This document shows, in pieces, positions 1 to 11,724 of a DNA stretch of 64,000 nt (the first letter of the stretch is position 1; each line of letters opens with the position of its first letter). The position numbers and the translations under genes were made by a program. The stretch spans positions 124,001 to 188,000 of the forward strand of contig JAIXMP010000012.1 in assembly GCA_025677815.1 (NCBI GenBank). Direction: 5' to 3'. This DNA is from Phascolomyces articulosus (taxonomy: Eukaryota > Mucoromycota > Mucoromycetes > Mucorales > Lichtheimiaceae). The notes below the pieces were generated by a model. The model ran no database searches and was not told where the DNA came from. It worked only from the letters and a program-made list of their open reading frames with translations.

Positions 1-1203
1 CCGATAGTGTCCTGTAATATTTGGTTGATATATGAAGAAGCATATCATCACAAATAGAATGCTGGGGTTGAAGCCATGTGGTTGTGGTAGTAACACGTCT
101 ATCGAGATGATACCCAGAAACACCAGTCCATGAAGGTAGATTATGATTCTTCATTGTATTGACACGAGATTCCTTACCATAGTAAACGAGGTTCGATGCA
201 AAACAAAGAATGGATAGACCAATTGTTGCAATGGTCCGATAAAAGTGATGGAAGGTAGCTTTAATATCGATTTCATAGTTGATTTCCATATTTTTAAACA
301 TATCGGGAAAAATGTTGGCCAAAGAAAAAATTTTGTCATGTTCCTTTGAACTCGTTCGAAAATGGGCCTGGTTTAGTGCTTGATTGACACTTCCTCCTCC
401 TTGTTGTTGATTAGCAAAATCAAGCATCATCCGTAATGAAAAAGGGTCAGATGTGGTAGGTGTGTCGCATGTATGAAAACTATGTTGCCAGAAATGAGTG
501 TCTGTCCCAATTACTAATATACGTTTTGATGACATTGTTTCTTCTAATGTCCAGCTTCGTTTCCGCCAAAGTGATTTTCCTACCATACGAATCAAAGCTA
601 CTGTGATTGCTCCTATGCGGCCAAACGCAGGGTTGATGATATCAAAATCTTTTGGGTCATGAATATGGACTTCAGGTATAATTGCCACAGTATAACCCGC
701 ATTGTTGTAGACCTTATGCATTTGTTTAATTTCTCGTAGTTTGATTTCATCGTCAGATTGATCAATGCATATTTTATCGTACCACAAATATTCAATTTCG
801 AAATCTTTGCAGATTTGTTGAAGAAGCTCTTGTATGTCACACGTTTTATAGTAGCCTTGCTCCTGGTGGATGGTAAAAACTGGACTTCATATATTCCTTC
901 CTCTGTAAGTGTCATAGTGGTAAGGTCCCCTTTGTTCATATCATATCCTTCAACAATACAATGTCCTTCATTGTCGATGCAGTCATATTCACCGTTTTCT
1001 TTTTGTACAACATCTCCGGATTGTTCCCAAACATAGGAGAGAGCACAATAACCAGTTTCTACTTGTTTGCCTGGGACTTTCTTCCAATCTGAAACACGAA
1101 TGAGGTATGTGGGTCGATATTCTCCTGCAGTGGCATCACGTCGATACCATGTAGTATCCACTACATTTAGTGATCTTTGGTTGCGGCAATAGGTAAGGTA
1201 CAT
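1..1203 (-). CDS. HET (heterokaryon incompatibility) domain protein, 3' end off the window, apparent 1-base frameshift
   Basis: HET domains occur in fungal non-self recognition proteins; in Mucorales they form expanded families of unknown role. From the ATG at 1203 the protein opens MYLTYC, then RPTYLIRVSDWKKVPG and the HET signature YCALSYVW (residues 52-59). At the T5 run (plus 875-879) the frame is lost: the HET continuation LWYDKICIDQ, an RSWTLEE motif and the rest read in the next frame, which is open without a stop from 871 to the window edge. One extra T would join the two. Alternatively an 80-nt GT-AG intron (GTATTG...GTCCAG) ending just before the T run also restores frame, but its content looks coding, so I favour an indel (pseudogene or assembly error). 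A short upstream exon is possible; the start is uncertain. Family call is firm; gene integrity is not. Confidence 0.8.
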
Positions 1204-3741
1204 ATTTCTTTTTGAAAATTTTCATGTTTTAGAGAAAAAAAAGTTTAGAATATTGCCAACAGAATAATTTGATGATGATTACCTTGTTTTCGCTGTTTAT
1301 TTAATGTTGTGTCGCGATATACAAAAAGTTTGTTTGATGGAGAATAAGAAAAAGATGTTGACGATGGAGGACAAAAATATAAAGAGAAAAGAAAGGACGA
1401 TAAAAAGAATGAGTGATGGAAATAATCAATTGCTAAGCCGAAGAAGCATTTTTGGATTGTTGTGTAATGTTTTACATGAAAAAAATAAAGGCTTCCTATT
1501 TTATAAAAAATGAGCGCCTGCGCTTCGCTTCGTGTCATTTAACAGGTTCGCATCGCAAGGGGTATTCCCCTCTTGACCCCCATTGCAACCATGTTCAGAG
1601 TAGTATAAGAGGTGTTTTGTTTAAAGCCATATATTTATCTATTTGTGTGTTCAAAGCTTAATTTTTCATTTTGAGTTGTAAGCCCAAAGCTTTACATGTT
1701 ATTATTGCTGGAAAAAAATGATGACTACTCGCTTCGCAAGTTGTCATCATTTTTTTTTCCTTTTCCTATCATGATCTAAGCCTAAACACTATAAAAAAGC
1801 TATCGAATAAAAAAAAATACACGCGAATTATTATCTACAATGACTATTAGAGCAATACTGGTAGTTAAGTTAACCTAACCTACCCCTACCTGTCTGCTTA
1901 ATTGAACTAACTCTTATTACTCATTGGCCTCAACCCCTTATTGATCTCGATCTTTAGGATAACATGAATTTTACTTGTGTTCAGATGACAAACGAAATCA
2001 TATCCGGTGAATTCAAGGTTTGTATTCTCAATATTGTCAACATATAATACATTTAAATTGATATTATCGGACTCTTATTTTATTCAGTGTTTAGGGGAGG
2101 AGTAGGTAGATGGCTACTGAGCCGATTGAGTATTGGAAACAAAACAGTAAAAATGGTTGTTTCTGCTAACTTTGAAAGCGCCTGATTGTAAATCACAATT
2201 CTTCACGATATCTGTCAAAAGAAAGAGGTAATATATTTTTTTGAAAACGATCAACATAATATGCTCACTCACGTATATGGGTAGATAATAGATATGCTAT
2301 TTTTTTAGACCTGAGGATTTGATGAAATTTAATGATGGGCTCAGATACATCATCTTGGGAACTTATATACAAAGTACAAAACTATCAACTTGGATGGGAA
2401 GTGTCATATTTTTTTAAAAAAAAAATATGGATGGCGTTGGTTTTTGTTCTTGTATAAATATGGTTTCATCTTCTGCTTCTTAATTTGGGTTTCAATAATA
2501 ATGCATTTGACATATCAGGTACTGTTGTGGATGACCCATTTGATTTTTTTTTAAAAGCCAAACAATTAAGAAGCAGGAGCTTTGTTTACGGTTTTGGGAT
2601 AGTCCTTGGGACAATAGTAATATTCTCTTCAGGTATTATATAGATGCAAAATATTGTATGACAATGGCTTGTCGGGTCTTAATGAAGATTGTTATGGTGA
2701 TGTTGACTTTTGAAACCAGTCTTTGATGAAATAATGCATAGAATCCCATATACCAAACGGGAATGGGTAATACTTTTTATTTTCTGGCTTTGATGTTATT
2801 TGGTTCAGTTTATTTTACATGTATAATGTTTGTTTGTTTATCCTATGAATCATAACAATCCATTATATGCAATTCATGCTATTATTCCAATCTTAGTGAA
2901 CAAAGATGGTATTACAACACTGGTTGTGGAAGTAAGATTACCCAACAAGTAAAGCGAACGAGCAAAGATCCATATTAAACTCACCATTGAAACGAAGATC
3001 AGGATGAAAAGATGAATCTCTGGTATGTGATGCATTAGTTGAAGGTTAGTATTTTTCGATATCTATGTTTGTGATATATATATATCAAGTACTCTTACAT
3101 CCATACTAATATATATATCATCGTAACTCTATATAAAAGGTCCCACAGGCCCTTCAAGAAGGATTTAGAATACAGTCGCTTTATCCACATGCATACCTAG
3201 AAGCAAGGATGACATCGACCACTTAAAAGGAACATTGAAGACATGATTCCCAATGAGAGACAAGTAGTTTTCTTTTTTCTTTTTTGTATGAAATATATCA
3301 ACTAGTGTGATTAGAAGCATTTAACTTTTATATGCCAATTACATACTCTTAAACGCCAAAAACACTATAAATCAAAAAAAAAAAAAAAAGAGAAAAAAAT
3401 TTATTATTATTTTTTTTTTCTGGTTTTATTTTGGATGAGAAAAAAAACGAAGAAAGATATAATGAAATACGTTTGTTTGTTTGCTTTAGAAGAAAAAAAA
3501 AATTGAATTTGTTATAAAATATTTGTTACTATGAAATTTCATGAGAGAAAAAAAATGTTATATTGATTGATTGGGTTGTATTTTTTTTGGCATATTATTT
3601 TTGAATTTTTTTTCTCTGATGAATTGTTTTTCTTTTATAAAGAGGAATATAAGAGAGTGAGATTGTAAGTAGAAGAAGTAAAAAGGGAAGAGAGAGAGTG
3701 GGTGTGAATATGTTGGAGTGGTTGGAGAAATTTATTTTTTT
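1204..3741. other. Intergenic, AT-rich, no gene supported
   Basis: No convincing coding frame. It holds many A/T runs, a GC-containing quasi-palindrome (1712-1758, arms around CGCTTCGC) between A and T runs, and a GC-richer patch with CpG-bearing short repeats near 1515-1600. Short ORFs at 1245-1661 overlap on both strands without domain or codon support. Confidence 0.6.
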
Positions 3742-6700
3742 TTAAACCGTTTCATCTTCATCCATCGTTGCCGGCAACTCTGATGGTTTGACCATACCAG
3801 GAATAGCTAATGCCTTTTCACGTTCAGCCTTTCGTTTGGCTTCCATTTCAGCTTCTTTTTCTTCCAAGTAAAGTTCTGCATTCTCGCCTGCAAATTCCTT
3901 CAATTGGATTAAAAAGTCGCGTACTTCTAACTTGAACTTGGAAGGAATATTATTGTATTCAAACATGGCCATAACAAACACCTTAATTTGACCACTATGT
4001 GTATTATAGATATAAAAAAATGTATAGCAGCTTATGAGTATATGTGTTATTCTGTGACAATTTGTCTATTTTTTTAATGAAAGATATTCGTCTTTACCTT
4101 TGTAAATGTGGGAAGGCATTCTGAAGTAATGCTGTCACATATTGCTCCAAGAATTGAGCATTGGTAGTATTAGGATCCGATACTTGGGATGCCTCATACA
4201 AAGGCACTTGAATTCGATTACTTGTTACCAAATTGAACAATTGTGCAAGTACTTCGGTTTGTCCCTTGAAACCTAATCATTGAAACAAATTGAATAAGAC
4301 CGGATGGGCTTACATCATTTTTTTTTAAAAAAAAAGTAAATAAGCACAACAACTTACCACTCTTGTGATCACGATCTGTAAGAACAAAAAAGATATCTTG
4401 TAATATACTACGATAATACGAACGATAGAATGCACCAGCAATGGCGGGATCTGTATTACTGATATTGGTAAGGAGTTCGGAACAGATTTGAAGACTGATG
4501 TCTGCAATATCACGCATGGTATGTTTGAAACCCCAGACAACACTATCAATAAACAGTTTGAATTGTGCTGGTGCAAGTTCCAATAAAGCTGGGAAACAAT
4601 GTTGATTGATAGCACGTAACATATTATAAAAACCAGTTCGATGGTCTGGGAATTCGGCAAAGTCTTTGGTAATCATATTCAAGGTAGGTTCGAAAGTGGC
4701 TTCGAGTATAAGTGGAATTCTTGGTGTCATCATATTCTATCATCATCATAAAAAAAAGAATATATATATATATGAATATTCATTTTCTCGCTCAATATCT
4801 CTTTCCTCTCCTCTCCCTTCCTTTCAGATATACATACCCTCAGTTTATTGACCATGGTAGCCATCACATTTAGTACTTCATGATCTCTGGCAATATCCAC
4901 ATTATTTTTATAATCAGATAATACGGCTTCAAAGAAAGGACCGACCATATTTTGTTCAATTTGGGCAAGATCTTCGGCACATTCCAAATAAGCATCGATC
5001 AATTTCAAGATTTCCTTTTTGATGGTTCTCAAACCACGAATCTTGGGTGTCTTGATGGCAATTACGCCTTGTTCTGCAACAGCTTGAGATACTAACTTGC
5101 CAACAATACCATAAAGTGACAACAAATCCATATAAATTTTACTTAATTGAATGATATAACCAGGACCGACGGATATACAGGCAGCCACATTGGTTTTTAA
5201 TACATTGCCCAACACCTTGATTTCGCTTGGATTGTTAAGAACACTGACATCTTGCTTGGCTCTTGACATGATACTGTTCCACTAATTATATCCGGAAAAA
5301 GAAAAAAAAGTTACTATACATAATCCATTGAGTATGGATAAAACTAAAAATCACTTACAGCAGCATTAGGTAATTCCATGAAATTAATCATTAAGCGTTC
5401 TTGTGCAGGCTTGTTATGACTTTGTGCCGAGATCATATAACCGACAGCTTCATAGAAAGTATGAATCTATAAATATACTTGGATGTAAGAAAAAAAAAAT
5501 ACTATAACATTCCACCACGAATTTTTTTTTGACATGTCACACCATCCCAATGCTATTTCCTTATCTATTACCTGTTGTGGTTGAAGATCAGATGTAATAC
5601 CATCAATCGACTCCAAAATCTCATCAATAAAAGGTCGCAATTCACCTTGTTTTTGGGAAATGAAATGACCTTTACATTTCTGTGAGATCTTGATAAATGT
5701 ATCACAAGCCATGTCTTGTACACCTTCATGAGACTCGTGCATAAATTCAAACAACTTGTTGACAACTGTCTTGAGGAACTTCCAATGGGCTTTCAAGAAA
5801 CGAGGGTATTGACCAACAGTATACATGATATTGGAAGCCACGACAGCCTTATTATCTTTACCACTCTTCTTTTCACATAAACTTAACAATTCCTTGATTA
5901 CTGTCACCAAGAATCGTTTTTCGGTTTCTTCATTCATAGCACCAGAAATAGAACCAATAGCCCAACAAAGTTTGTTTAAGTTTTGCCATGACCATTCAGA
6001 ACCATCCATCTATAACCAAGTATTAGTATTCACAAGTTGTCCATATTTTTTTTACATCCCCCCTTTCCTATCCTCTATTTTTCCTATTACATCCTCCTCT
6101 GCTCTTGATCGATCCTATTACCTGTCTTGCCAACTTGTTCGTCATAATTTCTTCTGTATCGGCCACATCCAAATTGGTCAAATAAACAAGAACTTCCTTC
6201 ATACTCTTGTAAAGAACAATTGTGTCACTTTCCTTGACAAATTCACGTACAATTTCACCTTCATCGTTTTCAACCACCAACACTTCTTCTGGTTTGACCA
6301 TACGTTCAATCATGACCACACGTAAACTGGAAAGTACGTCTACATAAAGTAATTTGCGAGGTCTATAACCATGAAGACCACCACTCATGGGACCTGCATT
6401 CAATTCTAACAAGTGTTCAGGTTGTGGCATCGAACGTACTTCTTCGAAAAGTTCTTGGACCTATCATACATATCCCAATTCAAAAGTTTAATTCACTTGT
6501 TCCTCTATTCTGATAATTAAACTATCTCTCCCTCCCTCCCTCCCTCCCTCCTCCTCTTTTCCAATTCATCCATCCTTATCCCCATGTATATCATTACTTA
6601 CAAGTTGTGCCCAATATTCCAAACAGATCTTGAAAATTTCACGATCTTCTACACTGGAAATTTTAATAAGATAATAATGGGCATTGATCAAAAGATCATG

Positions 6701-8671
6701 GGTGCCTGGTGCTTGCTCAATGATCTAAAAAAAGAAAGGGGTAAAATCCATCATTAAAATATGAGTTTTTAGTACCAGATAATTACATTTTTAAATAATT
6801 TGTCTTGGTTCTTATGATTATTACCTTGAGATGAGCTGTCAAGAAACTAGTCAAGAACAAGGCCAAATTTTGTACAAATTCTTGATCATCGTCACTACTA
6901 TTTTCGTATACTTCTTGAATATCTAATAATTCAATTCCAAAAAAAAAATGAGTCTATCCATCGATATAATCAAGATCGTTCAAAGAAAAAAAAAGGTTGG
7001 GAACACTTTACTGGTATTGGGTGGAATCATCACATTGACAGCACTCATAACATTGGTAAAAAGAAAAGCAAGTTTTTCATGATATTGTGCTTCCACCTTA
7101 AGACCACCAATTTCTGTCAAACATTTAAGAGTGACATTACGGAATTGAGGGACTTCAAAGAACTATGAAAAAAGAACACATACGATATGAGTTCAATCCA
7201 TTTTGGTAAACCTCCTCATTTTTTTTTGTTCTTATCCCTAAAAAAAATTGATCACTTACTCTTGTTCGTAAAGTTTCAATAAGATCGGTTTCAAAAATAT
7301 AACCCAATGGAATCCAATTCAAGAAACGTAATAAAGTTTCCAATGTAGCCTTGATTAAACTGGGTTTTTGAGCACGGTCCAATACTTCCTTACACAAATT
7401 GAAAATTTCGGAGAACTCGCCGCACATCTGATTTCGAAGGTTGGATGTTTTGATCTGGGTCATCTGTTCAGCTGAATAATCAAAGATTTCTTCACTGTTC
7501 ATGTTTGTGTTGTCCGTGTTTATGTGTCCGTGTTTATGTGTCCGTGTGTGTGATTATTATTTTTTTTGGAAAAAAGTGGTCAGTTCGGTATTTCTATATT
7601 CAGATCCATTGTATTCTCTCCATTATTCCCAACATTGGTTTTTTTTTTACCTCAACAGTTTCAAGATGGCCATGTTATTTTCACAAAGAGAAAGATTGGA
7701 TTTACTAGAAGCAACGATCTCTGGAATAAAGGAAGGCCAGTTTCGAGGCCATTCTTGTTTGAGAATCTATAGATAGATAGAGAGAGAGAATGTGTGTGAG
7801 ATAAAGAGAGATTTTGGATATCCACTACATAAATTTAAAAAAATATATCTCAAGCGTGCATGACACCCAAGAGAAAGAGAAGGAAATAATACTTTACTTG
7901 AACCAAGACCATGTTGAGTTTATTGACATATGTCTTTTCTTTTACTAAAGCTGTTTCGTCCGAAGATACCTTGACAATTACATTGACAATAAAATAACGA
8001 ATAGCTATCCAAAAAAAGAAAATAAAGGTAGTGTGAGTTGCTCTGGTTTTTTTTTTAAAAAAAAAAAGAGAGAGTTTTCCCCTTCCTTGAGAAAGAGGTT
8101 TTTTTTTCCCTGCGTTATTGAATTAGGTGCGCGTTTTTCTAATAACTTACCGTTACGACTGTCAGGAAGTAATGTGTTCCATCTTGTTTGTACAAATTTT
8201 TCAAGGATCTGAAGTGCGATAAACTAAATAAAAAAAAAAAGAACGTGTTAAGGGAGGATTCATTAATCTTTTTTTTTCCAGGCACGTATATTAACAAGAA
8301 AAATATAAAACAAAAAAAGAGAGAGAGGATTCATGGAGACATACCTTGGTTTGTGGTACGTTGGATCGTTCGAGAATGCCATCTACTCTAGTCCAAGCTT
8401 CTTCATGGTCTTGGAATTGTGTTAATAATTGTTGTGCTGCTTGTTGCTATATTGTCGCATTGTCAAAAGAGAAGTATGATAATATTTGTATTAATAAGAA
8501 AATGCAAATAAAAAAAAAATATTACAGGAATGAATTCAGGTGAAAGAAAGAAAGAAAAAAATGATTATTTTTGCTTACATCGTTACCAAAACCTCCATAA
8601 AAGGTCATTACGACTTGATCAAGGACAGCAACGTCCAATTCTTTACTAAAATCAAGAATGCCTTCTGCCAT
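3742..8671 (-). CDS. XPO1: Exportin-1 (CRM1), nuclear export receptor, 16 exons
   Basis: Karyopherin-beta that exports leucine-rich NES cargo with Ran-GTP. Exons (high to low): 8671-8579, 8446-8345, 8223-8151, 8004-7898, 7766-7651, 7494-7260, 7162-7012, 6922-6825, 6724-6602, 6460-6122, 6009-5572, 5466-5359, 5281-4838, 4736-4358, 4272-4098, 3994-3742; these total 3,234 nt, 1,077 aa, the usual CRM1 length. All junctions are GT-AG and in phase. The N terminus [20 protein letters not shown] is the CRM1 start, so the longer upstream reading is 5' leader. Diagnostic stretches are [55 protein letters not shown], the NES-groove segment [20 protein letters not shown], and the acidic-tailed C terminus [15 protein letters not shown]. 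Cys524 (codon 5877-5875, in ELLSLCEKK) is the leptomycin-B-reactive cysteine. No defects seen. Confidence 0.97.
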
Positions 8672-9082
8672 GTCGAATAATGAACGTCGTGTTAAAGAGG
8701 TTAAAAAAAAAAAAAAGTCGCGCAAAACGCAATGCTTCGTGGATTGGAAATTTTAAGCCAACTCTCTCACACACGCAAAGTTGGAATGAGTCGGTAATCC
8801 AATCCGAATATGGTTTTTTTTTATATGTTGTGATTGTTTCGAATAAATCATGTTATATACTTTCAAAAATTTTGGTTTTTATTTTACGTCTTAATTGAAT
8901 GCTTCGTCCTTGGCAGACATTTTTGTTCGAGACAGATAAAGGAAGATATAAGCATATGAAAACGCTGCGCTCGTAAGCAGAGAAAAAGTAAAGAGAGGAA
9001 TGTTAAAGGTACACATAAATAAGTGCTGATTGCAGGAGTCTATGAAGGGAAAAAGGGGTGTAGGGGAGTAGTATCATTTAAG
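8672..9082 (-). promoter_or_regulatory. XPO1 5' leader/promoter with a 9-codon upstream ORF
   Basis: Upstream of the XPO1 ATG lies a T14 run and then a minus-strand ATG at 8920 opening a 9-codon ORF that stops at 8891 (MSAKDEAFN). It does not splice in frame to exon 1, so if transcribed it would be a uORF. A GC-bearing hairpin (8965-8980, CTGC/GCAG stem) lies further out. Promoter function is inferred from position only. Confidence 0.3.
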
Positions 9083-10030
9083 TTACTCTGTATCAGAGGG
9101 AAGAGGAGGAGTAATCCATTTTACCAGAGCCTGACCGGGAAAGTCGTCGTAGAATTTTGTTGGAGGTTTGCTGCCGGGGTGTTGGTATGTATCAAGTTCC
9201 GCAAGTATTTTACACACAATTGGCCACTTGCTACCCAAGTGTTGAATTCTGCGTGGTGAGGTTAGTTTTGATTTTGGGAGCTGATTTAGGATGTGAGAGA
9301 GAGGATCTTCATGATCTGATGGCAGTTGTAGACGATGGTGCATGGGTAGGCATGATATTGCATGCTTTTTTTTTGTAAATAATTGGGATGGAATATCATC
9401 TTGAGCATGTTTTGAGGCAGCCACCAGGGAGCCATCCGAGTCTCCATCAGATACAACGATTTCTTTCCTTATTAGTCATTGGGATCCACATTATTGGGTC
9501 GACACCTAGCTTAGGAAGGCATTGAGGGAGAAGTTTAGCACGAGTAGGCGAAGAGCGAACAGATTCAAAAGTATCAGTTTAGTATTGACGTATGATTTCT
9601 TTAGGTGTTGTTGAAGAGATGTCACTATATGGTTGTTGGAGAAGTTAGACTGTGGGAGATTTGTTGCAAAGTTTGCTCCAATAACTACTTTTTTGTGCTT
9701 CAAGTCCAGGTCGTATTTTTGTGAGGAGTGCATCATCTGGTAAGAATTGAGCTCTACACTTGTAGTGCTGCTATTCGTTCCGACATGCTGGGAAATTTGG
9801 TTAGGTGACGCAGCATTATTTTGGTTTCAGATTTGAAGTAGGCGGCCATGTATCATGCGGATGCATTGGTTTTGGGCTTTTTCAACATTGACCAGTTGAG
9901 GTTTGGTGAAAGATAAAATAGCTAGAATATACTTGAGTTTGGTCTTATGAATTGTGCGTACAGTTGACTAGATAAGAAGTGTGAAAAGCCAGAAGGGCTA
10001 AGGATAATGTTATATATAGGATGATTATTC
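9083..10030 (-). pseudogene. Decayed LINE (non-LTR retrotransposon) 3' part
   Basis: Broken frames on the minus strand give, in order, the end of a Mucoralean-type LINE reverse transcriptase ORF: LSPSGFSHFLSSQLYAQFIR (near 10010-9950), then after a 1-base loss VEKAQNQCIRMIHG, a fragment like MLRHLTKFPSMSER, then RCIRWRLGWLPGG and the Cys/His-bearing tail HAISCLPMHHRLQLP, ending in the 113-codon open stretch 9424-9083. At least four frameshifts or stops separate the pieces. The 5' part (endonuclease, RT catalytic core) is not recognisable, so this looks like a truncated, old insertion. Family call rests on my memory of the RWRLGWLPGG and KAQNQCIRM signatures. Confidence 0.65.
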
Positions 10031-10436
10031 CTATGAATTGACGCTGAGTTTATTCTCAGTTTTGCGATTGGGAGCTATCAGATTGGCGGAAGGGTGATTT
10101 TTACTTGGAGCGACGTTTTTTACATTTTGGCATTGGAAATTTTTATGACTTCGTGAAAGAACCATGATTATTAATTTAGCACATGCCGCCCATCATTTCT
10201 TTATTATTGGTTGCATCTACCTCCCGTCCACCTCCTATCCACCTATTATCGTTGGGTCGCCTTTTTTTTAGTCAGCCATTCAATTCTTTCGTTATGTAGA
10301 ATGGTTCGGAACAAAATGGTTATCTTCTTTTAGTCCATAAAGATATAACTTGAAAAAAAAAATTTGTACTAGACTGGACATAATGTTACTGTTCAATTGA
10401 ATTTCGTCCATTGGTACACGAGAGTACGTTAGTGGA
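10031..10436. other. Intergenic, possible LINE margin
   Basis: The minus strand just above 10030 still shows short fragments that could be the upstream continuation of the LINE, but no frame longer than about 20 codons. Nothing else seen. Confidence 0.4.
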
Positions 10437-10700
10437 CTATGTCACCCGAGGATATTGCTTGTATCGATCGGGGGAGCTTTTAATCCGAATTTTAGCAACC
10501 AAAAATGGCTCAGAAGATGTGTCTTCTAGATAGCAATGTCGATATCTACAAGGTCGTCGAGCCGCTTCTCGCATTTTCTTTGGTTTCTGGTATTGATACT
10601 TTAATTTTCCATAAAACATGCACGTTGCTTGTGCACGCGTGATCATTGCTATTGTTGTTTCCATTGTACTGATGTATGAGTTGGTCTTGTTTGAAAACAA
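10437..10700 (-). other. Unassigned 87-codon reading frame resembling part of the gene at 11.1-11.7 kb
   Basis: An open frame containing REAARRPCRYRHCYLEDTS then EPFLVAKIRIKSSPDRYK. The block EPFLVA(K/R)..RIK..P.R recurs in the minus-strand reading at about 11590-11530, preceded in both by a (A/S)QA.C.F block. This suggests two diverged copies of one exon, perhaps an old tandem duplication. No known domain recognised and no second exon identified here. Confidence 0.3.
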
Positions 10701-11075
10701 TCAAGGACTGTTATTTTTGTTGATAATAGTTAAAAAACGGTGTATAAAGAAACGATATGAGCAAACTTACTACTAAAGCTAAAGGTTTAGAACTAATAAA
10801 CAAAACGACGAAACAAATTCGCTGTGATGGAAGAGGGATAACGGAAAAAAAATAACACTTTTTTTGTATAAATTACCTGGTTGAGGTTAAATTTCAAAAG
10901 ATTAAAACAAAGGGATGTACCACTGAGAGAACAAATAATAACAGAGTGGAGCTAGTAAAACAATAGGATGAAAATAACCAACATGGGAAGAGAAACAAAA
11001 TGGATAGAAGCAATTTATAGTAGTTAATAATATTTTTAGCTAAAAACACTATAAACATAATATCAACAAAGAGGA

Positions 11076-11724
11076 TTAGGTTAGTTTCATTTCTTTTTTG
11101 TCAGTCAGTCTATGTTTACAGTAGTATATACCTCGATCTTCAGCTTTCATGATATATACAATCTTTCGTTCAACTCGATGACCTGAGGCTTCATGTTTCC
11201 TTAGCTTCTGAACCATTAAAAAATGTGCACCGTTTTTTGTTGCAAAGTGTGTCAAGGCTACAGGTTTCTATTTTTTGTATAAAGTCGTATATTGGATTGT
11301 TATGTTGAATATTTCCTCCGAAGACACTTCTTTTCGCCCATAGACTGCCTCGCCCCACATGGTTCAGTAATAAGAAATACACTGTTGACAAATTCGATGA
11401 GTTGGGTTTCACAATCTAATTGCGATGTTAGTTAATAAATGTAAACAGTCAGAATAAGTAAAGAATTCAACAGTACTAACGTATAGATTGGTTTCTTTTG
11501 ATACTGATGCTGAATTTACTTCCTTACAAACATCACGGTTTCGGGATGGAAAAAATTTGATGCGGTACCTGGCCACTAGAAAAGGTTCTGTTAATATAGC
11601 AAAGTTCGAGACCACGCACTGCGTCGATTTCCTGTTCGCACATGAATTCATTTTTTGGATCCAAAAAAAAAAAAGCACAAGCTGCCTGAGAATGGGTAAT
11701 AGTTATTTGTGAAACTGAGGACAT
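11076..11724 (-). CDS. Possible small spliced gene, weakly FAR1-like, perhaps partial
   Basis: Three pieces join by plausible introns. Exon A ends at 11528 (EPFLVARYRIKFFPSRNRDV), donor GTAAGG. Exon B is 11415-11381, after an acceptor with a textbook CTAAC branch site and CAATTAG. Exon C is 11267-11076 (63 codons plus stop), entered at AATAG, and reads ALTHFATKNGAHFLMVQKLR then RKIVYIMKAEDRGIYYC. Phases match. The exon C pattern (helix, then basic beta-strands with a cysteine) reminds me of FAR1/MULE-type DNA-binding domains, but the match is weak. Exon A needs a 1-base shift relative to an upstream open frame (11724-11533), so the 5' end is unresolved and the gene may be broken. Alternative: remnant of a Mutator-like element. 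Confidence 0.35.
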
